Below, in pieces: positions 46,793 through 60,213 of a stretch of 64,000 bases of DNA; the first letter of the stretch is position 1, and every line of letters begins with the position of its first letter. The notes under the pieces were generated by a model, which saw only the letters and a list, made by a program, of their open reading frames with translations, ran no database searches and was not told where the DNA came from. This stretch comes from Heligmosomoides polygyrus polygyrus (lineage: Eukaryota; Nematoda; Chromadorea; Rhabditida; Heligmosomidae): the NCBI GenBank assembly GCA_947396885.1, contig OX377202.1, positions 33,037,407 to 33,101,406 of the forward strand, in the 5' to 3' direction. The position numbers and the translations under genes are program-made.

Positions 46793-46817
46793 TAATAAAT
46801 AAATAAATAAATAAATA
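46793..46817. repeat. (AATA)n simple repeat, possible retroposon tail
   Basis: Six tandem TAAA/AATA units after a T-rich segment (46500-46790). It could be the 3' tail of a short retroposon that includes part of the GC-rich block. Confidence 0.6.
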
Positions 46818-48434
46818 TTCAGAAATTGTCTCGTTTCTAATGGCTTACACAGCTGCTTCCGACGTTCGATACTGAAATTAACTGGAAAGCTTCCGACGGT
46901 TACTCATATACAAGATTGATTGCAACCTTATCGCTAGACAGAAGGCAAACCGCTTGTGCCGCTGGTGTCTGGACGCTCATTACGGAAGAGTATTGGTCCG
47001 CTGGTCTGACAACGGTCGGCCTAATGCGGATTTGTATGCAGGATCAGCACGGAGTCAAACACAGACACTCATCGAAAACATTTCAGCCTGGAAATTTTGA
47101 AAATAGAAAATCACTTTCCTGTAGATTATTATTAGGAATGCCCTCGGAAGATTTCAAGTCAGTTTCCAAGTTGTGATTCTATTCAAAACGGCAGCAACAG
47201 GAGACCATGCGCATGGAAAAAATACACCGTGGAATGTCTTCAGCCTCCAGTGGGCTTTGGAAAGAGATCTGTTTAGATCAGTTAAAGGAGATTGAAATGC
47301 GGATTACGAATATATAGGCCAAAATTGCTGCATAGATTTCCTGAGGGAGCTCTGGTCTGTTAAAGCTCACTTACGATTAGTCGACTACCTTGCGTGCACA
47401 TTGATACGCTGTAACCTACATAATCAGCACAGAAAATACACTGCAGGGCGCTGGCCTTGTTTGTTGGGAGTTTGTATCGTAAGAGCGGGCTCATCTGTTC
47501 GATTCCCATCTATGATGGCGCTTCTGCAGAATGCGTCTTACTGCCGATGAGAGCCTTTATTCTCACTTCTCCCGATTTTTTAAACAAACGTTTGATAACA
47601 ACTTATATTTACATTTAACAATCTCTTTCATGATGGTGAGGTGGCAAAGTTCGTTTTGCTTATGCTGAAGAAGGTCAGAAACAGATGCTTGACCAGCACC
47701 GCATACAACTCAAACGCGGAGTTTAGAAATTGGTGCTGCCGACATCACAACTCTCCCTTACGGGGATAAACGCAATTTCATACATCCCGCCACACAGATC
47801 AAAAATTTTAGGGTACTCATAAGTACAGGCATAAGCTTTCCATGAGCTTCTGCTTCTAATTGCTCATCACAAGGTGGAAAATAAAGGTGTCTTAATAGGA
47901 CCGGTAGATTTCTGGGTGAAGAACATGCAAAGGATGAGGACAAACAAGACGTGTTCGCATATGGTTTAGCATGATAAGCATAGTGACGGAGCTCATTGGG
48001 TGATCGTGAAAGGCTGGTACCGACATAGAGAATGCTGGAAATGCCTTATTGTTGCAAATGGGTGAACATCTTCGAGGTGATGCACATCATTAAGTTTTGG
48101 AAGGATGTGAAAAGACTGAAGTATTTATCTCACGTGATGACAATTACAAGTGCTAGCGGTTCCCTAGAGAAGAAAAAACAAAAATGAAACAAAATAAGGC
48201 GCCCATCGAACGTACATCACTCTGTACATATTCAGTTGCGAAAGTGCTAATCTATCTGGAAAACTCTGAAATGAGGAGGTATTGTACAATTAACTGAAAG
48301 AGCTGCGTTAAGCATGATTTCGACACATATAATAATTATTTACACAGTTAATAAATATGGACATAGAATTGGTTATCAGATTATAGTGTTTCACATCCTT
48401 CATATTAATTTACACAGGCATTGTTAATCTTCGC
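46818..48434. other. No gene recognised; downstream flank of the 48.4-kb gene
   Basis: No motif-supported frames. The short minus frame at 47758-47943 (with Cys and Tyr residues in an alternative frame) could be a stray exon but has no clear splice sites. B-box-like TGTTCGATTCCCA at 47498 has no matching A box. Confidence 0.3.
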
Positions 48435-51400
48435 TCATCGCCTCCGTCGAAGATCTTCAACATCGAGCTTCAACTTCACGGTACGATTGACAACCATTTG
48501 ATTGTTTGGTAACACTTGGGCAACACCGGATACCTAAAATAACCGCGAAAATTTCTTTCTTGTTTCGAATACCAGTTAATGAACGCCTGAGAAAATTGTG
48601 CTACCATGCGCTATCCGCTGCTATTGCAAATATCCAGAAAATCATTTTTTGAGAATAATTATTAAATGAAGTATTAGCAATTCAATCTTCTCCTGCCTAG
48701 AACCCGTTCACTCTCTACCTCTTCCAAAACATCCAGTCATCTTGTTCAAAAACAAGATAAAAAATGGTATGTCGAGCTCGAAAAAGCTCGAATATAGCCA
48801 CCGTGGAAGACTACTTTCAGCTACACGATGAGACAAACGGAGTCCGCGGCTAGTGAAAATGAGACTGTCATTGAAAACTTGATCACTCAGAATTCTTCGA
48901 GAAATTCGCACGCCACTCGAGTCTCACCATTCTAAATACAGCGAATGAGAGAAAAACTGAAATGAGAAACGAATGAGTGGCGCATTAGTACTCAGCGATC
49001 ACATGTGTGAATGCATCAGCTGTTATATTCGAGTGACGACATCTGCACAACCATGAACCGTTTCTCAGTTCACACTACTCTCTATTCTGTAGCCGAGAGA
49101 CTGGAGGCAACTAAGGACTGTTGGTTGGGTGTCCGCGGGTCTCATTGTAAGACTGCGGGTGCTAAGATCCCGTTGAAAAGTACCTTCCACTGCGTGAAGT
49201 TTCAAAAATGGCTCACAAATGTCATCTGCTAGACTGTTGGTACCTATCAATAACGAAGAGCTTAGGTCTTTTCAAAAAAGGTAGTGTGCAAGCCATTGCA
49301 AAATGTTTAAAGGAGGAAGTGGTAAAAGAATTTATGTGATCCGCCAGGCCACCTGTTTTCAGATGAACTATTACCGATACAATTTACCGACACTAATTCC
49401 TCTTTTCCATAGTGAACTAATGTCTAGTGTTTAAGACAAAACTGAAAAAAAGACTTACTTCTCCAGCATGAAGCCTCACCAGAGCAGGTGGAGCAACGGT
49501 AGTTCGAACTGATGACGGCGGCTTCGGTGCCCGCACTGGTTGGAAAGTGATATGTATCGCTGCCTTCTAAACATCGAGTATTTCCAGTGGGGCTCGTCCC
49601 AGCGACTGCGATAAGGTCAGCCCACTTTTCTAAAGTTCATCGCGTCTGAATAGGAAGAACTCACGGATCCGATCTTCATTTTCCTTGTTGGTTTTTTAGA
49701 ATTGAGTACCGCGGTGTCCTCCTTCTGTTGCTAAATAGGTATGTGATCACCTCGTGCTCCTATGTCGGTGGTGAGTTCCCCGTAAAAATAAACAAAGTAC
49801 TGACAACTGGAACAAAGCAAAGAATCCAAATATCCAATTCATATTCACAGTATCACCCGCTACAAATGGTGCCTTTCAAAAATTCGAGCTTTCAGATCTG
49901 CAGATTTTTCTTGTCAATGTTCCATTAAAAACGTGAAGGTATCGGATAGTTGCACAGCTATGCAGCCAATTACATAGGTATGAGCCACTGATTATCCATT
50001 TCAGTGAAAACTAATTGAATTACCATTCTTCAAATTTTAAGTGTGTAACTCTCCACAGCTAGGGTTGGTATTTCGCTATCCATCAGAAGCAGTTTCGACG
50101 CGTTCCAACGGAGTTTTTTTTAGGAAAAATCGAAAAATCAAAAACTGGAGTCAACCCCATCTGGCAGTGTTGTTCGAGAGCGGTGCGAAATTAGTTAATT
50201 TCGTACAAGCCATACTATAACTCGGCTGGTTTTCGCAAAACCACTCCATTTTGTGCAACACTTTTATGAAATGCTCTCACTTGTCCACTAACAACTCGTT
50301 CGGACACAGGCAAAGTGTAGTTAGGCAGAGTATGAATTAGGAAGATAATACTTTAACTTTTTCAATTTTTTACATCGATATGACCATAATGGAATCAATG
50401 TTTAGAGGAATGAAGAGTTTTCAGCGTGTACACAGTGAGCAATATTAACCAAATGCGTTTAGTTGGTGGTATATGTATATGAATCTAGATCATGGGCTCC
50501 TCTCAGCTAGCAGATATATTTCGGAGACAGCATGCCTTCCTTCCTTGTTAGATAGCCAATCGCTGAGTTGTGTTTTTTCGCTTGATTTTGTTGCTTTGTT
50601 ATTGGCTTAAATAAAATATTATAGTAATAGTATAGTATGGAGCCTACATAACCCAACGGCCGCCTGAAGGTTATTCAGTTTCGAGGATTTGGCCTTGATC
50701 AAGAGATCGAAGCAGCAAATATAATAGAAATAGCCCAGCGGATTACCTGATGTTGGCCTGAGTGCAGTTTTTGGCTTGAGTGATCCAGGTAGTCGTTCTT
50801 ATCGTCTTCCACTTTCGACACCTGAATATCCAATTATACATTATTCCTTGCATTCACGCTAGAGCAATATATATTGAATCAAAGTTTTTAGTTAATCAAA
50901 ACGAAATAAAGACAATAAAAAATACGCAATTTATTAAAGAATTACACGTCGGTACAGCTGTTCTAAATTCTCTTGCTATTGCCTTACGTTAGGTTCAGCT
51001 ACACTAGTTGAAGTTAGAATAAGTGTTGGCTGCAACATGGAACCGCAGACGTTATCTCCCGCTCGTAAAACTCTAATCTATATCAATCTCCCCTGACATC
51101 TTGCTTCAGACCACCATAAGCTGAACATTGCCAATAGTGAAACTCCATTCTAAGCGGAGAATGTATGAGCAAAACAATGCAAAACAAGAAGCAGAAGGAA
51201 TACAAATAAGCCATACAAGTTCTCCTGCTCCTAGACAATGTAGTAAGCAAGTTTTTCTCTAACCATTCGGTCCGAGACATTCAGTTTAAACGCGTTTTTT
51301 GAACAAGTAGCTCCCGCTTACTTCATCAACAACATACTCCTCATCACCGTTCTCGCTGTGTACATGAGTTATCCTAGCGTTTTCAGCTTGCTTCCTTTTC

Positions 51401-52823
51401 TCCTCTTCTCTGTGTTTCTCATATTCCAATCTGGACGCCTAAAAAAGACGGTGGTCATAAGCAAAGTATGAGTGTTAGATCAGTGAATCTCGGTCTACCA
51501 CACACTGGCTTCTTCAAAAATGCTGACTAAAAGCTTGAGCGAAGCTTATATGTCACTTTGCGTTTTGTTAAGTTCAGTGCTTGCTCATATGGTTAGTGAA
51601 ATGAAGCGTAAGCAAAGTAACAATCATCTGGTCTCATTCAAACTCAGATTTCAGGTGAGGATGTGTTTCCTAACGTTCGACAGTTTCCGCTGAAAACACT
51701 GGCGGAAAATGCTTCCATGAAATCCAGTTTACGCATATTCCTTAAAATGACTTGAAAATCCTTTTTAAGAGCTGAATACGCGCCGCTAGCATCAAGTGCA
51801 GTTTTACGCGCACTATGGTGTCTCATTGAGCTCTTACCTCTTGCTAGCTACAACAGTTATCGTTTTATAACGTCATCTTTCGTTGAGGCAGTGATAAGGG
51901 CATCTGAATGCAACGGCAAACATTGCGGTGTATTCAAAATCGCATCCTTCAAATAATTTCATTACTCCATTTTTTCCCCACAAGTCTTCGACATCCATGA
52001 CGACAGTAATTAACGACTGCATTCTGCCGGCAAAGGTGACGTAAGAATTTTATGCGCTTATGGTACTCGTCATGCTTCGAAACGTATTACTGTTGATGAG
52101 CACGACGAGCTACCTTTCCAGATTAATAGACTTGCTGTGGCCTGGCCGCCTCATCGTGAGCCAGGGCGTGATAGTAGGCAATAGTGACCTAGAAATTATG
52201 AAAATGGTGGCTTCAATATGCTCCACATGTTTATAGACTTGCTTTAATATCCTACAGATAACGCAATGCTTAGACAGTGGCAACTCAATAAGTTGCAATA
52301 GTCACTCCGAGTACGAGGAGGATTTTTAAAGACTCTACCTCCCAACCCCCCACCTTTCAATTCAAACTGCACACCTAGGTGGACAGACGGTCTTCATTTA
52401 AAAATAAACACTTGTTAAAAAATCGAAATGAATACTTCGACATTAAAATATTTTATGATGCAGTGATAATTTCACAATGTCCTAGAGCACAAACTTCGAT
52501 GCTTTTCAAGATTGTCTCCCACACGCTAGCAAACTCGATCGCCGGTCAACGACGATAACGGGTTCCTTCGAGCTTCCTAACCAACATTCTAGAGATCTCT
52601 AAATCCGGTCTCTGGCCATGGGGTTATCTCCCTTCTTTGGCAGTTGTACCGATAATCCTTTCAAGCTTTCACTTCCTTTGCTCACCTGCTCGTCTGACAA
52701 AATCCACCAAAAACGTGTTTCGATTTTCAGTATAAACATATCAAACTCATATGTATATCCACACATGTCAAAGTCAATAGATCCGTCAATACGTCTCCCT
52801 CTATCACGTCCAATCAAAGACGG
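48435..52823 (-). CDS. Unidentified host gene, six 3' exons, all phase 0, one in-frame TAA
   Basis: Minus-strand exons 52823-52686 (138 nt), 52188-52114 (75), 51438-51322 (117), 50821-50747 (75), 49566-49459 (108), 48533-48435 (99, stop TGA). Every exon is a multiple of three and joins in phase 0 with GT..AG sites (acceptors CATTAG, TTCTAG, TTTTAG, ATTCAG, TTTAG, TTTTAG; donors GTGAGC, GTAGCT, GTAAGC, GTAATC, GTAAGT). Readings: SIDFDMCGYTYEFDMF and FWWILSDEQ; AYYHALAHDEAARPQQ; LEYEKHREEEKRKQ (charged helix); VEDDKNDYLDHSS; APKPPSSVRTTVAPP (Pro-rich); LPNNQMVVNRTVKLKLD with a final RRRR. An in-frame TAA interrupts the second listed exon four codons before its donor. 5' exons were not found. 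Family not recognised. Confidence 0.6.
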
Positions 52824-54947
52824 CTAATGCCTGTTTGCAAATAATGGCCTTTAATCAATACCATCTAGCCGTTTTATGTTTAAAAATCCATCTATGTACC
52901 TACATAGAATTAAGAGTGGCTGCGTCTAAATTTATGTCACAGGTGAAACACCGATGGCAGGTTTTGCAAGCTATTTACTCGAAACATTTCAATTAGAACG
53001 TTTAATTCTTCAAACGGTTTTCAACACCGCAAACCTCGATTGCTATAATACCATCACAGATTTCGGGACAAGATAAAAAAATACCAGTTGCAGAGTGCGA
53101 ACACTAGTGGTAAAGATGCAGAAAAATTATGATAAAGCACTGTGTTGTAGAAGACGAAGAGTGTGTCATTGTTGTTCTTATTCTCTTTTCTGGCTGCACA
53201 GTCACGGAAACAGGCACCATTGTGATCAACGCCGCACAAACACGAATCGAGGTGCGACACTTGGAGTAACACATACGTGCAAAGCCCCCGGGATTGCAGA
53301 AGCTCGAGAGTCAAAGATGCCGTTGCGATCTTAATTTCTGGACTGCACCTAACAAGTTACTAATGGAAACGCATCATGGTAGAACATCTGGGAAACACAC
53401 TTCCAGCACGTTATATCTGCCGAAGACACCCGCATTCTGAACGGCTTTCCGCCGTAGGACGCGAATTTTAAGGTTTCTGTTTTTCTAAGATTTGCCGTGC
53501 AGGTGCGACTCAAATACCACGTGGGACTCTTCTGGTATAGGCCGTACGTAATTACGTCATGTAGAAATCTTCGAAGCAATCCGCCTAGTGCCAATCTATA
53601 GAGATTCGGAGCGCTATCTGATCCTCTAGCACGAGGATCATACAGTGCTCCAAATCTAAAGCATGGCAAGCTACGACTAACTGTTTCGGTGTTGACTATC
53701 AGGAGTACAGCTAGGCCAGCCTGACCTGAACTTGCCCTCATTTCTGACACTGCTTCATAGTGTGAGGTATTATACTGCATTCGGTCAGACCAAAAGTTTT
53801 CGGCGATTCAGCGCCTCGAAATTTCCAGCCTTTGTCCAGATCCTATACCCCACGACCTAGTAAGAGGTATTGGCGTCTTTACGTTGAGAAGCATGTGTGG
53901 TTTTGAATTATTAAAAATGTGAAACGTATAAGACTTCCCCATTGAAGTGCTTAATCACTTTTCTTGAGAAGCGCAAAGTTCGACATTAGTGTAACAGAGC
54001 TTTATGAACTTAATCGCGAAAACACTAGAACAAAACTCAGTCAAAATTTAGGCTTAGAAAGGAATTGTCTCAAAAGTCAGCTGTGAATTGCTGATTTTAC
54101 CCGCTTGCGCATACATAAAGAGGGCCCAAAAATGATGGAAAGCCTTGTTCACAATAAGCGATCGTCAAAAAGGATAGTAAGAAAGAACAAACCAAAAAAA
54201 AGAACAACCAGATTTTTCCACAAATTTGCCCAGAGTTTTAGGTGCCAAGAAATGTTCTGTTAACCCATCTCCTTGCACAAGAAGCCAAAGAAATTCACTG
54301 TTGTCTGTACTGTGCGATGTGGCGCCTCAGCAATCGTAGGAGGGGGAGGGTGCCTATGCAAACATCTGGCTTGTTCTTTGGTGGAAAACAGTGGACATTT
54401 TTTACTCAAAAGGACAGCTATAAATAAGAGAAAGTGGATCATGGTCCAGATCTAAAATCTATGGTCATTGAGAAAAGACAATTTGTGAATAATTTGGGAA
54501 AGATCTGGTCTCGTAGAATCACCATAAACTTCTAGGTCCACCCCAGGAAATGTTGTCGATATTTGATAACCTACTATTTTTCTGGCATAGCCTACTATTT
54601 TTCTGGCATAGCTTATAAAGCAGTCCAGGATGCAGGTTACAAAACTAAACGAAACTATGCTAATGAACACCAAAAGTTAAGTATAAAAATCTGTTGAAAA
54701 TTTGTCTGCTCTGGCGAGTAGGGTGTTCCTACCTATACGAGCAGCAACTTCAAATGACACGTCGCTAAGGTCGTCCTTACAAAAATAAGATTCTCATTTC
54801 TAGGGTGTTTTAGAGTATTTTAATCTGCAAAAATGCCGTTTTCACCACGCTATTTTTTAGTAAAACTTTTGGAGAAAAAATCCAACAGTGAATAAGAGAC
54901 AAGTGCTGATCTTCTAAGTTAAACACGTCTAAGCAAAGAAAGATAAA
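52824..54947. other. No supported gene; possible further exons of the 48.4-kb gene
   Basis: A 143-residue minus frame (53349-53780) and a Cys-containing minus frame (53054-53314) are present without recognisable domains or convincing splice sites. A 22-bp tandem duplication (CCTACTATTTTTCTGGCATAG) lies near 54570-54615. Confidence 0.3.
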
Positions 54948-55212
54948 TGATAGTGTTATTCAATCTCTTTTGGGACGCGCCACGCACTCTACTTTTACGA
55001 GAAGTCGTGAAGGCAACTGGAATGCGTATTTGGCCTATACAATGGATTAAAGAATGGATTTATCACTCTCAGACCAGTCAGGTGCAAATTCGTTGACTCC
55101 GGATGGAGAGAAGGCTTTGTTGTTCCCGGTGGGAAATCGGAACCAGGGACCTACAGCCCAATGCACCCGATAGACGGCGCCTTCTGCGACTGCGCTATCA
55201 CTCGCCAAGATT
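54948..55212 (-). mobile_element. tRNA-derived SINE, older copy
   Basis: Aligns along its length with 32245-32540 in the same orientation (ATGCGTATTTGGCC.ATACAATG, GACTCCGGA, CGGAACCAGG, GCGACTGCGCTA). A box TAGCGCAGTCGC and B box GGTTCCGATTTC are on the minus strand. Target duplications are no longer clear (AAGATAAA versus AAGATTTA). Confidence 0.75.
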
Positions 55213-55582
55213 TAACTTACATGAAATGGTTGAGGCTGCACGAAGCTATGATCATTTGAAGAAAAAAAAACGAAACAGTGAGGGTCACAGAGTTGGATTT
55301 TTAATGCGAACCTATCCGAATTGAGCGCCTATTTAAGAGGCGGAACCTCCATTAATTAAATAACATTAGAGGGGCGTGTGTTAGCGCACCTGAATGGGGC
55401 CTCGCTGTCTCCTTTCGCCCCGAATTGACGTTCGTTCGATGAACTCATCCAAACCAGGCAAGACTTCGATCCTTCAGGACTCAAGGAATTGGTGGCGGAC
55501 TGGCCCGAGAAGGATACTATAAAACACTGGCTTCCTTATTGGCTGGCTATTGCAAGTTATTGTATAGGCCAAATATACATCT
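55213..55582. other. No gene recognised
   Basis: Flank between the SINE and the fold-back element; GC-richer around 55370-55500 without a supported frame. Confidence 0.3.
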
Positions 55583-58500
55583 ACAGTTATGGCCGTATCT
55601 TTTGATCAAATCCCGAAAAAGCCGCGTTTTCCCGGCTTTTGCGTCTTTTTGATATAACTCGCCCAAAATTCATTAATTTCAACAAAAAAACGATATATTT
55701 GAGCATAAGAGCTCGAGCTCTATCGTATGGTCTACATTGTTTATATGAAGCTATGGAAATGGCCGAAATTGAAAACTTGCGCTCCATTGCGAAGGGCGGT
55801 CGCGGGCGAGTTGTCGGCCGCAAGCCGTCGTTGCTCATAAGTCCTTCAGTTTGAGGTTTTTTGGGAAACGGTGGGTATCGTTTGATTCGCCTCTCCGAGA
55901 TCTACACAATCATTTGTACAACTTCGCCGGATCACCGCGTTTTCGCAGCGGGTGGGCAAAAATGACTTTAACGGGCTCTTTGCGATTGGAGAAGCTTATT
56001 TTCCGAGACTTGCATGTTCTCGGAGTATCTCAAGCATGGCGTGAACTGCTCTGACATGCCAGGAATCCCTCGGGAGTGCGCCGTGCACAATGCATACAGG
56101 ATCGGTCCTATCAATGAGTGGGCGCGACAGCTTGAAGAGTGCGCGTTTGGGGAGATTATCAGAAATTCTTAGCCGCTCTACTCAGGAATTGCTCTAAGAC
56201 CGTCCAGCTAGCCTTTGGAGTGCGCTGTGCACTATGCATATAAGATGGAACCTATCAATCGAGGAGGGGGGGGGACAGCTTGTAGAGTGAGCGTTTGGGG
56301 AGTTTTATCACAAATTTGCTGCCGGCCTACTCAGGAATTGCTGTACTCTGTTCCGGCGAGACATAAGAGTGCGCCGTGAACAATGTATATAGGATCGGAC
56401 CTATCAATCGAGTAGACGCATCAGGCTGTAGAGTGGGCGATTGGGGAGTTTTATGAGAAATTCTCAGCCGCCCTAGTTAGGAATTGCTCTAACACAGTCC
56501 AGCTAGCCTTTGGAGTGCATCGTGAACAGTGCATATAGATTCGAACCTATCAATCGAGTGGGCGCGACAGCTCGCAAATCGCACGCGCGGGCGTGTTCCG
56601 AGCGCAATTACTCTGTCGAGATCGAATCGATCCGGCTACGGCTCGCAGGTTTCGTAGGCAGCAGAGAGCTTTATTAGTCCGGAGAAGTACAGCGTTGTAG
56701 CTTCTAAAAACGCGAAATTATAGCGGTGTGAAAATGCATGTGAGGCTTGTGTGGCCTAATTTTTTTCCGACTTCAGTCGATCACTGCGGGAAGACGCGAT
56801 GAGCCAACAGCCCAAAAGCGCGTAGGAGGGCAAAACACTGAAGGCACTTTGCGATGGCATGCTCAAAACTCCTCTGCTGCCTAACCTGCTTCGGCCCCAT
56901 TTGACATTTTTGGGCGGTGGAGGGCAGCGGTGAAGTTTTCAGCGCTCTTTCTCGTCCACATTTGAGTTTTCAGCACTCGCAGTGGCAATGTTCTGCTCAG
57001 CTTGAAAAGCTCTATCGAACGGTACCAATCTCGTCCAATTATGAAAACATCGATTTTTTGACAATTTCGCTTCGAAGACGAGGGCACTCTAGGCCGCGGC
57101 AGAAGGGCGATGACGTCATCGAAAATTGATTTTTCCGAACCGGCCCAAGTTTGGTACCATTCGATAGAGCTTTTCATGCGGAATTGAATGGTCCGGCTAA
57201 GAGTAGCGAAAACCGTAATCTGGGCCAGTAAGCGCGGGAGAACATCGACCAATATTGTTCTAAATTTGACACGCGGGTGTGTTCTGAGCGCGATAACTCT
57301 TAAATTGTGAACCTTTCCGGTTGCAGCTGGCGGGTTTTGTAGGCATGAAAAAGTTCTAGTAGCCTGCTTAAACACAGAAATATAGCTTATGATTGGACAA
57401 AGTTACAGCGCTGCGAAAATGCAGGTTAGCCTTGTGTGGCACGATTTTTTCCAATTTCAGTCGACCCCTGCGGAAAGACGCAGAGAGCTAACGGCCTAGA
57501 AATGCGTGTAAAAAAAAGCAGAACACTAAAGGTGCTTTCAGGCGACATGCTTACAATTCCCTAGCTTATCAAAATGCCTTAGTCTGAGCTGCCATTTTTG
57601 GGGTGGCGGGCTTAGCGGTTGAAGTTTCCTGTGCTCTTACTCGCCCAGATCACAGTCTATCCGAAACTTAATAACACCGTTCAATTCACCACAAAAAGCT
57701 CTATCGAATGGTGCCAAACTTGGGCCGGTTCGGAAAAATCAATTTTCGATGACATCATCATCCCTCTGCCGCGGCCTTAAGCTGCCTTGTCTCCGGTGCG
57801 AAACCGTCAAAAAATCGATGTTTCCAAAATCAGTCGAAATTGACACCATTGGATAGCGCTTTTTATGCTGAACAGAAAGGTACCATTGCTAGTGTTGAAA
57901 ACTCAAATCTTAGTGAGTAAGAGCGAAATAAACTCTAACCGCTATCCTCCGACGCTTTAATCTGGCAACTGAGGTTAAGGCAGCTTAGACAGCTGAGGAG
58001 TTCTAAACACGTCATCGTAAAGTGCCTTTAGTGTTCTGCTCGTCTACGCACTTGTGGGCTGTTAGCTCGCCGTGTCTTCACGCAAGGGTGGTCTGAATTC
58101 GGGAAAAATCGTGTCACACAAGGACAACCTGCATGTTCGCACCACTGTAATTTTGTCCAGGCATAAGCTGTATTACAGTGTTTCAGTGCGCTACTAGACG
58201 TTTCTGATGCCTACAAAACCCACTACTTCTATCCGGACAGGTCCACAATATGCAAAGTTATCGCGCTCAGAACACGCCCGCGAGTGCAATTTAGCACAAT
58301 AACCGCCGATGTTCTCCCTGCTCTTACTTACCTAAATTACGGCTTTCACTACTCCAAGAAGCACCATTCAATTCAGTACGAAAAGCTCCATCGAATGGTA
58401 CCAAATTCGGGCCGGTTCGGAAAAAATAATTTTCATGACGTCAGCGCCCCACTGCCGCGGCCTGGAGTGCCCTCGTCTTCGATGCGAAGTTGTCAAAAAA

Positions 58501-59852
58501 TCGAAAATCAAATTCTCAGAATTGAACGAGATCGGTACCGTTCGATAGAGCTTTTTTGAGCTGAACAGAACATTGCCACTGTGAGTGCTGAAAACTCAAA
58601 TGTGGACGAGAAAGAGCACTGAAAACTTCACCGCTGCCCTCCACCGCTCTAAAATGTCAGATGTGGCCGAAGCAGCTTAGGCAGCAGAGGAGTTTTGAGC
58701 ATGCCATCGTAAAGTGACTTTAGTATTCTGCTCGCCTGCGCACTTTTGGGCTGTTAGCTCGTCGCGTCTTCTCGCAGTGATCGACTGAATTCGGAAAAAA
58801 TTAGGCCACACAAGCCTCACATGCATTTTCAAACCGCTGTAATTTCGCGTTTTTAGAAGCTACAACGCTGTACTTCTCCGGACTACTGAAGCTCTCTGCT
58901 GCCTACGAAACCCAAGAGCTGCAGCCGGAACGATTCGATCTCGACAGAGTTATTGCGCTCGGAACACGCCCGCGCGTGCGATTTGCGAGCTGTCGCGCCC
59001 ACTCGATTGATAGGTTCGAATCTATATGCACTGTTCACGATGCACTCCAAAGGCTAGCTGGACTGTGTTAGAGCAATTCCTAACTAGGGCGGCTGAGAAT
59101 TTCTCATAAAACTCCCCAATCGCCCACTCTACAGCCTGATGCGTCTACTCGATTGATAGGTCCGATCCTATATACATTGTTCACGGCGCACACCAAAGGC
59201 TAGCTGGGCGGTCTTAGAGCAATTCCTGAGTAGAGCGGCTAAGAATTTCTGATAAACTCCCCAAACACGCACTCTACAAGCTGTCGCGCCCACTCATTGA
59301 TAGGACCGATCCTGTATGCATTGTGCACGGCGCACTCCCGAGGGATTCCTGGCATGTCAGAGCAGTTCACGCCATGCTTGAGATACTCCGAGAACATGCA
59401 AGTCTCGGAAAATAAGCTTCTCCAATCGCAAAGAGCCCGTTAAAGTCATTTTTGCCCACCCACTGTGAAAATGCGGTGTTCTGGTAAGTTGTGTACATTG
59501 CTGTGTAGATCTCATAGAGACGAATCGAACGGTGCCAACTGTTTCTCAAAAAATCTAAAACTGATGGAGTTATGAGCATGCAAAGGTTTTCGACGATTTG
59601 GTACCGACAACTCGTCCGCAGCCGCCCTTCCCAATGGAGCACGATTTTGAACGAAAAACTAATCTTTGAAAAAATTCGGTTGAACTTTGAAATTTTTGGC
59701 AATTTTTTAATGTCATCTGATAGAGCTTGAACTGATGAACTCAAAAATGTGCTTGCTTTTGCAAGTGGTTAACTTTGAAGGAAGATATTTCGAAAGGCCG
59801 AAAAAGCCGGGAAAATGCGGCTTTTTCGGCATTTTTGAAAAGGCTACGGCCA
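55583..59852. mobile_element. 4.27-kb fold-back element, two ~2.1-kb inverted arms
   Basis: Left end ACAGTTATGGCCGTATCTTTT and right end (complement) ACAGTTGTGGCCGTAGCCTTTT; then AAAAAGCCG..TTTTCCCGGCTTTT in both. Outer arms share GACTTTAACGGGCTCTTTGCG and AACATGCAAGTCTCGG. Next, about four tandem units of ~165 bp (GCGCCGTGCACAATGCAT, GATCGGTCCTATCAAT) at 56040-56600 mirror 58980-59340. The inner part (GCGGTGAAGTTTTCAGCGCTC at 56930) mirrors 58600. Symmetry continues to about 57715 with almost no unique centre. Scattered frames (56881-57375 minus, 59367-59744 minus) are repeat translation without a transposase motif. Non-autonomous. Confidence 0.8.
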
Positions 59853-60213
59853 CAACTGTATTTTGCCTCCACAATACACCGCAGAAGTAGAATGCCCATC
59901 CGACAAGATTCTTGCGTATCGCCTCCTTAATGCTTTTTCTTCAACAATAATTCTAAATTATTGCAAACGAATTGCAATGGGAGCAAAACTCCCTTGCGAT
60001 ACCCGAACCGTGAACGTTAATATTTCTCCGCAGAATAAGTCTAGGTGTTAGTCATTGTTATTCTTAGAACGGTTAATGAGCAACTCCGTGTTATCTACAA
60101 CACCCATATCGGATTTATTATACATCGAATTTTTTACAAAACAAAAAGATCAACAATGCACACGCACACGCACACTCACACTCTTATTATAGCGGGGAGT
60201 TGAATGAAGGCAA
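59853..60213. other. No gene; CA-type simple repeat
   Basis: Includes CACACGCACACGCACACTCACACTC at 60158-60182. It probably includes the 3' UTR of the gene ending at 60214. Confidence 0.4.

Noticed and set aside
47498..47511. TGTTCGATTCCCA as a tRNA B box
   Set aside because: No A box at the right distance and no foldable tRNA arms.
53054..53314. Cys-rich minus-strand stretch that might be a secreted peptide exon
   Set aside because: The Cys spacing fits no family I recognise and competing frames are equally open; boundaries not supported.
53349..53780. 143-residue minus-strand frame
   Set aside because: No recognisable domain, no clear splice sites and average composition; could be chance or an unknown gene, so not called.
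56881..57375. 164-residue minus-strand frame in the fold-back element
   Set aside because: Falls wholly within inverted repeat modules that also occur inverted at 58.3-58.6 kb; no transposase or other motif.
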